Shown here piece by piece: positions 49,071 to 60,619 of a stretch of 64,000 nt of DNA (positions are counted from its first letter, which is position 1; every line of letters begins with the position of its first letter). Both the position numbers and the translations under genes were made by a program. This stretch comes from Saururus chinensis (Eukaryota; Streptophyta; Magnoliopsida; Piperales; Saururaceae), in NCBI GenBank assembly GCA_035235625.1, contig CP141144.1, positions 32,920,014 through 32,984,013 on the forward strand, written 5' to 3'. The notes beneath the pieces are model-generated. The model worked only from the letters and a program-made list of their open reading frames with translations, was not told the origin of the DNA and made no database searches.

Positions 49071-50762
49071 CAGGGGGTTAGTCAATCAAAATTTGAAATA
49101 CTGGATTTAAAATATGCGATTTTAGAATATAATCCAAATTCTTAGATTTGAACTGCCAAATTTTAAAATATTTGGATACCCAAATCTTATATTACTAGAA
49201 TCCAGGGATTTGAGCTGTTGATTTTAAAATAATTAACTCCTAATATTTTTTTATTTATAATTTTAAAATTTGACTAATCCATAATTTGAAAAAATGCGAG
49301 AGGTTGCCATGAGCAGAGTAGGCAATAGGGTATGCGGAGTAAAAAATCAAAATAGAAAATGAAAGACAATGACATTTGGAGGGTGAGAGGAGACGTTACC
49401 TAGCTACCATGGTTTCTCCGGCAAGGATGGTGGCCTCCGCCAAGCTCTAGTCGCCGCATGAAAATGGTAGCCTCCTCCAGGCCATGGAAGGTAGTATTGA
49501 TCATGGAAAGTCGTATCGGCCGATACGGGTGCGTATCGGCCGATACATACTCATATTGGTTGATACCGGTATGGTATGGGGGGCAATACGCCCCCCACCG
49601 TAATTATCGATACGTAACGGTCGTATCGATACAACTGATACATATCGATACTATTTTTAAAAAATATTTTTTATTTAAAAAAATTATTTTTTAAATTAAA
49701 AATTTTAATTTTTTATAGTCATTGATACTCTCATCCATATCAATACGGCCTTCCATAGTATTGATACAGATGATAGTATCGACAATCATGGATATGGGTA
49801 CGCGTCGATGACTTGCTTAGTATACGCCAAAACGGTCATAAACCCTTTGATATACATAAAAAAATATTATAACTAATAATATATAACACTTCATTTTAGA
49901 AGGTTGTATAAACTGATACGAGTGCTCTAAAATTATTTCATTTTAGAACCATACACTTTACTCTCTTTGTCCTCTACAAACTATTATTCCCTCCGCCCCA
50001 TATTAAGTGTTCTAAAAGTAATTTATTTTAAAATTAAATAAGATATTTAATGAGTCATATGAATATTATTGAGAAACTCATATGGTAGATGTTTAAGTAA
50101 ATGCATAATTGTGGAGAACTATATTTTAAAAAAATATATATAAACTATATAGACTCACTTATATTGATATCATATAATTTAAAAAAAATATTTTTAATAT
50201 AATAAAAACATAGTCATTAGAAGAGGTTGAATTGGAATTATATTTTTATTCTTAAGAAAAGAATATTAATTTTTTTTTTAAAATAAAAAATATTAAAATA
50301 TTAGAGTATTGATACATATCGGTTGTATTGATACCGTATGCCCGATACGGTCGGTAAGTATCGATGATATGTGTGGGGGGTGTATCGCCCCCCGTACCAT
50401 ATTGGTATCGATATTTGGTGCATGCCGGCCTTTATTTTCTAGTGCGTGTCGACCTCCATTTTCTAGTGCTTCTGTCATTTTACAATACTACCTCTAGAGG
50501 TGGTGTTGTAAAATCTCACTTTTATGTTATAAGTTTCCAGCAAAATCCTCTCAAATCACAATCCTAAGATTTTTAACTAACTCTGTATTTCAAATACAAG
50601 AATCAATTGTTTAACCACTAATGCAGTATTTAAAATATTATATTTTAAATCTTAATGTAATAACACTGGATTATAAATATGGCATAGACAATCCTAAATG
50701 ACTGATCGAAAATTTTAAAATACTAACATTTTATTTTCAAATTTTAATTGACTAACCCCCTG
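49071..50762. mobile_element. TIR DNA transposon with TTA duplication (PIF/Harbinger-like), non-autonomous
   Basis: The left terminus CAGGGGGTTAGTCAATCAAA and the reverse complement of the right terminus CAGGGGGTTAGTCAATTAAA match at about 27 of 28 bases. TTA at 49068-49070 and 50763-50765 is duplicated, and removing the element restores the satellite phrase GTCATTTAGTGTG, so the borders are firm. Internally it is AT-rich with no transposase. A 3-bp TTA target suggests PIF/Harbinger, but the terminal sequence is not a standard match, so the superfamily is uncertain. Confidence 0.75.
49543..50415. mobile_element. Nested foldback unit with TATCGATAC-rich inverted arms
   Basis: The left arm (about 49543-49690) and right arm (about 50278-50415) are inverted copies at roughly 75-80 percent by eye. 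Each contains a G6-loop-C6 hairpin (49578-49596 and 50375-50393) and a series of GTATCGATAC-type words. Around 49507-49545, CGTATCGGCCGATAC occurs twice in tandem. A Stowaway-like start, CCCTCCGCCCCATATTAAG, lies at 49989 between the arms, without a visible partner end. The outer limits of the nested unit are not settled. Confidence 0.55.
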
Positions 50763-53219
50763 TTAGTGTGTGTGATTCAATCTTACAAACTTAACAAATT
50801 AGTACACATTTATTTAAAATAATTAAATATACATTCGTGACGAGCTTGGGTGCTATGTTCTAAAACTAGTTAAGCGAATAAAATCACTTAAGTTAAGGAA
50901 GAATGTTCAAATTATAACATCACCTTGTCTATTTGATTCCCCATTAAAAATATAATAAATGAATGGGAGGACTTTCTAAACTTTAAGCAATATAATGATT
51001 TGTTTACATTATTAATGAACTTTTATTTTAATCGATTAAAAGGATATAACTATACCAAAAGTGATCCGATTCATTCACCGTTTAGTGAGTATGATTTAAT
51101 CTTACGGACTTTGTAAATGAGTGTGTATTCATTTAAAATAATTAAATGCACATTCTTGACCAGCTTTGGTGTTTTGTTCTAAAACTAGTTAAGTTAATGA
51201 AATCACTTATGGAAGAATGGTCAAATTGTAGAAATCACTTATTGAAGAACAGTCAAATTGAATGGGAGAAACATTAAATGATATAATGATTTGTTCAAAT
51301 TCTTAGCTAACTTTGGTTTTAATCGAATAAAAGAATATAACATGACCAAAACTAGTTTGATTTATTTGTCATTTAGTGTCACAACCCAGATTTTTAAAAC
51401 CTTTTCTAAAATCATATGAATGGAAGTCACAATTTTTTTTGTTCTTAAATACAAAACAAACCATTCGATTAAATATCCAGGTCATAATAACTAGGGTTCA
51501 AAAATACGAATATCAAATCATATGATATTACACGTCTCAAAATTCAACATAAACAACTCATCCATCTAAGTACAAGTTCATCAACCGTCTGAAAATAAAT
51601 AACTAAGTTGACTTTCACGTAATGAAACACTTATGTACCGGAGTTACAAAAACACAGAAACTTCTTCTAGTCCTTGCCTGTTTTGTCTTGTCGTCGACTT
51701 GGACTATCTACAACTAACCAAATCAAACAACCACATCAACAACAATAGAATCTCTCCGCCTTCAAGAGAAGAGTTTCCATAAGGACAAAAGATTTTATTA
51801 ATGTTTTTCGGATCGGCCCAACATCACCCGATGTTAGTTACCTACGTACTCATTAGAAAACATCTCCAATGTTTCCAACAAGATCGGATCCAGACGTAAT
51901 TCTGCTTAAAACTACACTATACTAAGAAGCATAACATCTCACATGCAATGCCTAAGTATTTTAAAGCAACCTACATTTTATGCAAGTCCTTTAATCGTTC
52001 CACTTTTCTAATTAACAAGCAATAACAAATAATGTAATTAATTATCTCACACCCTTATTCAATAATTAATACTAACAAATCTGTATTCAGTCATAGACAA
52101 CTCGACCCTCGAGAAATCTCCAGACATAGGACTCCAACATTAAGAACATCAATATACAATAACACATGTAAAGTAATGTACAGATCACAGAATATAACAT
52201 AGCTCAGAAACATGGGCTGACCTTTAACCAATAAATACCAACACAATGCACAAAACAATGGACACCGTTCAGGAAATAATGCACTAATTGTTACCTGAAA
52301 TACCAACTCTCGCTCAAAGGAGTAATTGTATGCTAACAGAAATCCTAGCATCTCTAGAGATCCACTTGGATGAGCCATGGGCCTAGAGATATAGGTACCA
52401 GTTGTGCTCATGGACACACTGGCCGGAGGTAGATGGGCCTTCCATGATGCTCAAAAACCTGGTTTGCACATTTGTAGGGATCCATAATCCTGAAGAAACA
52501 GAGACCAAGAAGGTCTAAATATCCACCATGGCTATTAGTGTGTGCTTAAACTTTGACTCCAAAAACATCCCATAACCACCCTTGGTTCATTAACTAAGGT
52601 AAAATTCAATGTCAGGGCCCCATTCACTCCATGAACTGGTCCCAACCCCAAAGAGGGTATTTTAGTCATTATCTTGATTAGGTGTCCTTACCCTAATCCA
52701 ATGATAACAAAAATCTCTTGATTAGTCTTTATTAACCATAATTTATTGATATAACTTAACACAACAATGATAAATGTAAGCATGAGAATAATCAACATGA
52801 CAAGGACTCATCCTCATGCTGAGATGAATTGACCAATTCAACATTATAATGAAAAGGATTTGGGGCTGAGATGCATAACTAAAGTTATACACCAAACATG
52901 ACAAGGTCAGGCTGAAATAACCATCAACATTCACCCTAATGTATATCACAATCAAGGCTAAAACTCAGGGCAAATTATGCTGAATTTCAAAGGCATCTTA
53001 GGCTGAAATTCAGAGACTTAATACACATGAATATATCATGAACTAAGGCTCAAAAGTCAGGGATTCAATTAGCAAGATTATAACTAAATCAAAGCTAAGA
53101 ATCAAGCATTAGGTAGGCAATAATGCAACCTAAACTAGGGCTAAAACTTAGATGTTCTCTCAGCATAATTATAACATAAATCAAGGCTGAGAATTTGGTA
53201 TTACTTTGGCTAAAATAGA

Positions 53220-53790
53220 GCATAAAACAAGGCTACAAAATAGGGATCTAAGTAAGCAAAAGCAGAGTCTAAACTAAAGCTTCGAATCAGGGATTTGAGT
53301 AGCTAAAGTATGGCCTAAACTAAGGCCATGAATCAGGGATTAAATTGGCCAAAGTATGGCCTAAGGTAAGGCCACGAATCAAGGATTAAATTGGCCAAAG
53401 TAAGGCCTAAAGTAAGGCTACAAATCAGGGATTAAATTGGCTAAAGTATGGCCTAAAGTAAGGCCACAAATTAGGGATTAAATTGGCCAAAGTATGGCCT
53501 AAAGTAAGGCCACGAATCAGGGATTAAGTTTGCCAAAGTATAGCCTAAAGTCAGGCCACGAATCAAGGATTAAATTGGCCAAAAGTAAGGCCACAAATCA
53601 GGGATTAAGTTGGCCAAAGTATGGCCTAAAGTCAGGTCACGAATCAGGAATTAAATTGGCCAAAGTAAGGCCACAAACCAGGGAATAAATTGGCCAAAAT
53701 ATGGCTTAAAATAAGGTCACGAACCAGGGAATAAATTGGCCAAAGTATGGCCTAAAATAAGGCCACAAACTAGGGAATGAATTCAACAAA
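53220..53790. repeat. About 47-bp minisatellite, about 12 copies
   Basis: The unit contains AATCAGGGATTAAATTGGCC and AAAGTATGGCCTAAAGTAAG, repeated in tandem. Some units are shortened to about 36 bp by loss of the CCTAAAGTATGG part. Upstream, from about 53040, looser related words continue. Confidence 0.8.
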
Positions 53791-53829
53791 GTGTGTGCTC
53801 AAATCATGGATACTAAACATTTCTAGAAT

Positions 53830-54075
53830 AAGAATCATTCATGCCTAACATAGGGATAAGATAGATAACATAAATCAGCAGCATGCTTGCATGAATTAAG
53901 CTAATCTACTTGACAAAAATTAGAATCATGCATGCCTAACATAGGGCTAAGATAGATAACAGAAATTAGCAGCATGCTTGCATGAATTAAGGCTAATATA
54001 CTTGACAAACATTAGAATCATGCATGCCTAACATAGGGCTAAGATAGATGACAAAAATTAGCAACATGCAGGCAT
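53830..54075. repeat. About 92-bp tandem repeat, about 2.7 copies
   Basis: The word ATGCCTAACATAGGG recurs at about 53841, 53932 and 54024, and GCATGCTTGCATGAATTAAG recurs between. It lies immediately beside the 47-bp minisatellite, in the same LTR-like unit. Confidence 0.8.
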
Positions 54076-54659
54076 GAATTAAGGCTAATTCATGACATCA
54101 AAAGAAACCCCTAAAACCAGGCTGAATTATATCTATCAAAATCTCATGCTTAAGGGTGTAAAAAGAAGCACCTACTTGTACCAACTTGTCCCCAAAGCTC
54201 CTAGCCCTTTCTCCTACGCTTCTAAGCCTTGAATTCAATCAAAAGATGGCTGCTTCGTACCTTCTAAAGCTGCTAGCTATGGAGGTCCTTACTGAGATAA
54301 GGAAGAGGAGAGAAGAGATGGAGAAGAGGAAGGCTGAACTAAAATCAATCCCCCTCTTTTTTTCTTATATAAGGCTTCCCCTCTTCAAACACTTGGGTGC
54401 CCTCCCCCTCTAAGACTCTCCCTTAATTACAATCCCAGAATCACAATTCCTGCCCCATTAACAATAGGAAACCAACCCACATATATGTTCAAAACAATCC
54501 CAAAAGAGTATAGTTGATCCCTCCTCCAACTTTTTCCACCACTCTTAGCACTCCTCGGACTCCTACTTGGGCTAGAAGTCCTAGGCTCGCATGTTATCTC
54601 GTCTCAACAAAGTTCTAGTTGCGTCATCTTCTTGCTTGGAGTCCTTGTCCTGCTAGGAA

Positions 54660-54955
54660 TCTCTCCCTCTTTCAATTCCTAGTTCTTTTAGGACTTCTAA
54701 TTCCTAGTACGTTTAGGGCTCCTAACTCCTAGTACGTTTAAGACTCCTAACACCTTGCATGATTAGGACTTCCAACTCCAAGCAAGAGTAGGATATCTAA
54801 CTCCAAGCAAGAGTAGGACATCTAACTCCAAGCAGGAGTAAGACATCCAACTCCACGCACAAGTAGGGCATCCAACTCCAGGAACGAGTAGGACATCCAA
54901 CTCCAAGAACGAGTAGGATATCCAACTCCAAGCACGAGTAGGACATCCAACTCGG
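54660..54955. repeat. 25-bp minisatellite, about 11 copies
   Basis: Units of the form CCAACTCCAAGCACGAGTAG plus GACAT recur exactly every 25 bp from 54775 to about 54950. More diverged units (CTAACTCCTAGTACGTTTAG) continue the array leftward to about 54660. On the minus strand it lies in the upstream (U3) part of the LTR-like unit, before the TATA-like box, where tandem repeats often hold enhancer activity in LTRs; that role is inference. Confidence 0.8.
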
Positions 54956-57900
54956 GTAAACGGGCCCTGTACAATAAGCTCAACTTCGAACGGTCGTATC
55001 TCCCTCATCTGAACTCCGATTTGCACGTTCTTGGTGGTGTTTCGAAGCTCTTTCTATTTACTTTCTAAATACATAGTTTGATCTATCACTTCTAACTTAT
55101 GATCAATTTATTCTAACAAAAATTTCAATGGGTCCAACACCCTAATCCCCGTGTGGTCAACTTCGGGAATTTAAAAAAATCCTGGATGTTATATTTAGTG
55201 CATTGGATAATGTCTTATGAACTTAGAAAATTAATACATATTTATTTAAAATAATTAAATACACATTCGTGAAAAGCTTAGGTGCTTTGGTCTAAAACTC
55301 GTTAAGCAAATGAAATCACATAGTTTAAGGAAACATTGTCAAATTGTTGTATTACTTTGTCTATTTAATTTGTCATTATAAACATAAAAAATAATTAGGT
55401 GATTTCTTAAAACTTTAAGCTATGTAATAATTTGTGTGCATTCTTAAAGAGCTTTGATTTTTATCACATAAAAAACATGACCAAAACTTGTCCATTTTTT
55501 TGTCATTTAGTGCATTTGATTATTTCTAATTAAATTAAAAAAATATGTATTTATTTAAAAAAATTAAATGTATATTTGGGATGAGCTTTGGTGTTATTTT
55601 TTAAAATTAGTTAAGCAAGTGAAATCGAATAAGTCTAGGAGGAACGGTCAAATTGTGGTATAACTTTGTCTATTTGAGTAGCCATTACAAACGTAACAAA
55701 TGAATAAGAGTTCTATTTAAACTTTAAATAATATAATGATTTGTTCTCATTCTTAACAAACATTAGTTTTAATTAATTAAGAGGATCTAACTTGACCAAA
55801 AGTTGTTCAAAACATTTGTCGTTTATCGCATGTGATTCATTCTTATTAACATAGCAAATGAGTACGCATTAATTTAAAATAATTAAATATACATCTGTGA
55901 CAAGTTTAGGTTCTTTGTTCTAAAACTAGTTAAGTAAAAGAAATCGCACTAGTTAAAGAAGATTGGCCAAATTGCGGCATCACTTCATCCATTTGATTTA
56001 TCATTATGAATGTAATAAAAGATTAGGAGATCTCTTTAAACTTTAAACTATGTAATAATTTGTGCACATTCTTAACGAGCATCAATTGTAATCGAATATA
56101 AGAGTAAAACTTTACAAAACCTAGTCCAATTTGTTCTTTGTTTAATATGTTTGATTCATTCTTATGAACATAGCAAATGAGTACATATTTATTTATAATA
56201 ATTAAAGACACATCCGTGATGAGCTTAGGTGATTTATTCTAAAACAAGTTATGCGAATGAAATCACATAAGCTAAAGAGGAACGGTAAAATTTTGGTATC
56301 ACTTTGACCATTTAATTGTTCATCACGAACGTAACAAATAAACTAGATATCTATTTAAATGTTAAACTATGTAATGATTTGTGTGCATTCTTAATGAGCT
56401 TCCATTATAATTGAAAAAAAGAATGTAAATTAGCCAAAACTAGTCCAATTTGTTTGTTGTTTAGTGTGGTTAATTCATTTTTACGGACATAGCACATGAG
56501 TGCATATTTATTTAACGCAATTACAGATAGATTGTCTATTTCCTTGTTGTGACGAGCTTAGGTGTTTTATTATAAAACGTATTTAGTGAATGAAATCACA
56601 TAAGATAAAGAATAATGGTCAAATTAGGGTATCAAATTGTCTATTTGATTCGTCATTACAAACAACACAAGTGAATGACAGTTCTATTTAAACTTTAAAC
56701 CATGTAATGATTAGTGTGCATTCTTAATGAGCTTCAATTTTAATCGAATAAAAAGAATATAACTTAACCAAAACTAGTCCGATTTGTTCATCATTCAGTC
56801 TTTTTTGCTTCATTCTTACGAACATAGTAAATGAGTATGTATTTATTAAATATACATTCATGATGAACTTTAATTCTTTGTTCTAAAACTAGTTAAGCAA
56901 ATAAAATTACATAAGTTAAGGAAGAATGGTCAAATTGTATTATCACTTTCACTGTTTGATTCAAAACTATGAACCTAACAAACAACTGAGAGATCTCTTT
57001 AAACTTTAAACTATGTAATGATTTGTTGGCATTCTTAAGGAGCTTTGATTTTAATTGAATAAAAGAATATAGATTACCAAAACTACTCTAATTTGTTCAT
57101 TGTTTAGTGCATTTTATTCATTTTTAAGGACATAGTAATTGAGTGCGCATTTATTTGAAATAATTACATACACATTTGTAAAACGAGATTTGGTGCTTTC
57201 TTTTAAAACTACTTAAGCGAATAAAATCATATAAGTTAATGAAAAATGGACAAATTGTGGAATCACTTTGTTTATTTGATTCGTCATTATGTAATGATCT
57301 ATGTGCATTATTAGCAGGCTTCAATTTTAATTAAATAAAAGAATATAAATTTACCAAAACTAGTATAATTTGTTCACTATTTATTGCATTTGATTCATTT
57401 TTACAAATGTAGGAACTGAGTCTATATTTAATTAAAATAATTAAATACACATTTGAGACAAGCTTGAGTGCTTTATTTTAAAACTATATAAAATTAAATA
57501 AGTACATATTTCTTTAAAATAATTATGTATACATAGGTGACGAGGTTGGGTACTTTCTCTAAAATTAGTCAAGTGAATGAAATTATATAAGGTTAGGAAG
57601 AATAGTTAAATTGTGGTATCACTTTCTCTATTTAATTTATCTTTATGAATGTAGAAAATAATTGGTAGATCTTTTTAAACTATAAACTATGTAATCATTA
57701 ATACATATTCTTAATGAACTTTGATTTTAATCCAATAAAAGAATATAAGTTGACCAAAACTAGTATGATATTTTGGACGCTTAGTGTGTTTGATTAACAC
57801 TTATGAACATAGCGAATGAGTACGTATTTATTTAAAATAATTAAATACACATTTATGATGAGCTTGGGTACTTTTTAATAAAATAATTTAAGCTAATAAA

Positions 57901-58826
57901 ATCACATAAGTTAAGAAGGTCAAATTATGGTATTACTTTGTCCATTAAATTTATTCTTTTGATCATAATAAATGATTAGGAGATCTCTTTAAATTTTAAA
58001 GTATGTAATAATTTGTGAACGCTATTAACAAGCTTTGATTTTAATGGAATAAAAGATTATAACTCGATGAAAATTGGTTTCATCTATTTTTTGTTTGGTA
58101 CATTTGATTCATTATTACAAAATTTGCAAATGATTACATAAAATATATATTTGTGACAAGGTTAGATGTTTTGTTCTAAAACTAGTTAAGCAAACAAAAT
58201 CACATAAGTTAAGGAAGAACCATCAAATTGTGGTATCACTTTGTCAATTTGATTCGTCATTAATGATATAGTGATTTATCCACATTTTTAACAAACTTCA
58301 GTTTTAATCGATTAAAAGGATATAACTAAACCAAAAGTGATCATCATTTAGTGCATTTGATTAATCTAACAAACATAGCAAATGAGTACATATTTAATTA
58401 AAATAATTGAATATAGGTTCATTTTAATGAACTTAGCAAATGAGTATGTATTTATTTTAAAAAACAAAATGTAAATTCGGGATGAGATTTTGTGCTTTGT
58501 TTTAAAACAAGCTAAGCGAATAAAATCACATAAATTAAGGAAGAGCGGCTATATTAGGGTATCATCTTGTTCATTTGTTTCATTATTACGAACATAACAA
58601 ATGAATGTGAGGCCTCTTTAAACATTAAATTATGCAATGATTTGTGCACTTTCTTAACTTGCTTCGATATTAATCAAATAAAAGAATATAAAGAGACAAA
58701 AACTAGTCCAATTCATTTGTGGTTTAGTGCATGTGATTCATTATTATGAACTTAGCAAATCAATATGTATTTATTTAAAAGTATTAAATATATATTTGTG
58801 ACGAGCTTGGGTACTTTGTTCTAAAA

Positions 58827-58997
58827 AGAAAATGATATTTTCACATCAAAAACACACAACAAAAACTCACACATGTGTCTTGATTGGATTAGATACATGG
58901 GCCTAAGTAAACTTTGTGTGAGGCCCACTTATCCAATCCAATCAAAATATTTGTGTGAGTTTTTGTGGGTGTATTGTTGTAGGAATATCACTATCCA
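58827..58997. mobile_element. 171-bp palindromic MITE in the satellite
   Basis: The left arm (AATGATATTTTCACATC ... AAAAACTCACACA) and the reverse complement of the right arm (AGTGATATTCCTACAAC ... AAAAACTCACACA) pair over about 60 bp. It is flanked by TTCTAAAA at 58819-58826 and 58998-59005, an 8-bp duplication of satellite sequence. Eight bases suggest hAT, but a 9-bp Mutator-type reading is possible because both flanks are A-rich. Confidence 0.75.
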
Positions 58998-59814
58998 TTC
59001 TAAAACTAGTTAAGCGAATAAAATTACATAAGTTAAGGAAGAATAGTCAAGTTTTGGTATCACTTTGTCCGTTTGATTCATCATTACGAATGTAAAAAAT
59101 AGTTAGGAGATCTCTTTAAACCTTACACTAAGTAATGAATTAAGTGCATTGTTAACTACTTTCAATTTTAATCGAATAAAAGAATATAAATGCACCAAAA
59201 CTAGTCAGATTTGAATGAGTTTGATTCATTCTTACAGACTTAGCAAATGACTGTATGTTTATTTAAAATAATTAAATACACATTTGTGATGAACTTTGGT
59301 GTTTTGATCTAAAACTAGTTATGTGAATTAAATAACTTAAGAGGAACGGTTAATTTGTTATATCAATTTGGCCATTTGATTCATCATTATGAACATAACA
59401 AATGAGTGAGAGGTCTCTTTTAACTTTAAATGATATAATAATTTGTCCACATTCTTAACAAACTTCGGTGTTAATTGATTAAAAGGACATATCTAGACAT
59501 AAACTTGTCCAATTGGTGATGAGCTTAGTAAATAAGTATGTATTTATTCAAAATAATTAAATATAGATTTATGACAAGTTGTAGTGTTTTATTCTAAAAC
59601 TTATTAAGCGAATGAAATAACATAACTTAAGGAAGAATGGTCAAATTGGGGTATCACCTTGTCTATTTGATTCGTCATTACCAATGTAGCAAATAAATGA
59701 GAGATCTCTTTAAACTTTAAACTATGTAATAATTAGTGCATACTCTTATTGAGCTTCGATGTTAATAAAATAAAAGGATATAACCAAAACTAGTCCAACT
59801 TGTTTGTCGTTTAG

Positions 59815-60619
59815 TGTTGTGTACACCACTTAGGGAGTCGGGCATCTCCTACCGCATACTACTTCCCATGTTTAGGACATACTATATTAGGGTACTTTAC
59901 TTTTCGGTAATATTCTTTTGGGGGTGTAATAAACTGTATTTGGGGGAAAATTGATTCATGATTTTTAATGGACCAGCTGGTGGCCCGCCACTTATCATGG
60001 GGCCCACCACTTGGCATGCACACCAATTAAGCCATGCCTTCCCCTAATGGGGGGTCGTCCTCCTCCTTTATCTTTATGCTGAATTCAGAATTATTAGTCT
60101 TCTTATTTAGTCCAAACTTCTCCCGTTTCCCCTTTGTGAATCTAGGTATCATTTGTGTCTGATCAGGACACAACATTGGTATCAAAGCCTCAACGATCAG
60201 CCATGACATGAGGCAAACAGCCAGCGATGACTCCCGAGATGCAGCTAGAGCAAGAATGTGAGAACATGTTGGACAGCCCTAAACCAGAGAATGATCCAGC
60301 TGATTCCTTAGTGCTCTCCCAGATTATAGCCAAACTCGAGCATCTTGCCACGGTGGTTGCCCAACTTCAAGCAGCCCCAACAGCACCACTTTTTTGCAGG
60401 CCGCAGCCAGCCTAGGTTGAGTTGGGTGATCCTTCACAGCCCTTCTAATTTTACATCCCCGGCCTTCAAGCATCGTCCAAAAGAGAGGTGCACCAGCCCA
60501 GACATTCAGTCCGCTTTGGCACTTTCGATCAACACAAAGAAAGAGGACGTGCAGGTAGGGATATGCAAGGCCCTCCAAGTATTCAAGAAAATGCCTCAAT
60601 GGGAGGAGTATTCTGTTGC
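59815..60619 (+). mobile_element. Ty3/gypsy chromovirus 5' end: LTR, primer site and gag start
   Basis: The LTR at 59815-60175 starts TGTTGTGTACACCACTTAGG and ends GGACACAACA. It is followed at once by TTGGTATCAAAGCC (60176-60189), a Met-tRNA-type primer site. A gag N-terminal stretch follows (60227-60415, with LSQIIAKLEHLATVVAQLQA; further traces to about 60610, such as KMPQWEEYS). The element is cut at 60620 by the insertion of the next retrotransposon. It is the same family as 46393-47309. Whether the rest is whole cannot be judged in this window. Confidence 0.75.

Larger units (their letters stand above)
51377..55193 (-). mobile_element. 3.8-kb solo LTR-like unit with three minisatellites
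   Basis: In minus reading it starts TATAACATCCAGGATTTTT and ends AAAATCTGGGTTGTGACA, like long plant gypsy LTRs (TGTAACACCCCGG start). It is flanked by TTTAG at 51372-51376 and 55194-55198, a perfect 5-bp duplication that restores the satellite when removed. A TATA-like TTATATAAG lies at about 54363-54372 on the minus strand. No primer site or coding region is present, so a solo LTR is the simplest reading. A partial copy is at 35073. It is a fossil. Confidence 0.65.
47310..59814. repeat. AT-rich satellite array, about 315-bp monomer, about 21 copies
   Basis: A diverged monomer recurs throughout. Its order of words is roughly GCATTCTTAACGAGCTTYGATTTTAATCGAATAAAAG, ACCAAAACTAGTCCGATTTG, GTCGTTTAGTGCATTTGATTC, AAATGAGTACGTATTTATTT, TTCGTGACGAGCTTGGGTGC and TTCTAAAACTAGTTAAGCG, then AAATCACATAAGTTAAGGAAG. 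The GAGCTT word recurs near 47757, 48074, 48398, 48678, 55449, 55755, 56078, 56393 and onward, at intervals mostly of 280-340 bp. About 6.8 kb of satellite remains after subtracting three insertions. Monomers are well diverged, so the array is old and not recently homogenised. Open frames inside are accidental. Confidence 0.85.

Noticed and set aside
49989-50280. A complete Stowaway MITE starting CCCTCCGCCCC
   Set aside because: Only the left terminus resembles Stowaway; no inverted partner end or TA duplication was found, so at most it is a truncated copy.
47310-59814. Short open frames in the array (for example 56023-56211, 58567-58749) as genes
   Set aside because: They lie in diverged satellite monomers with no domain and recur only by repeat structure.
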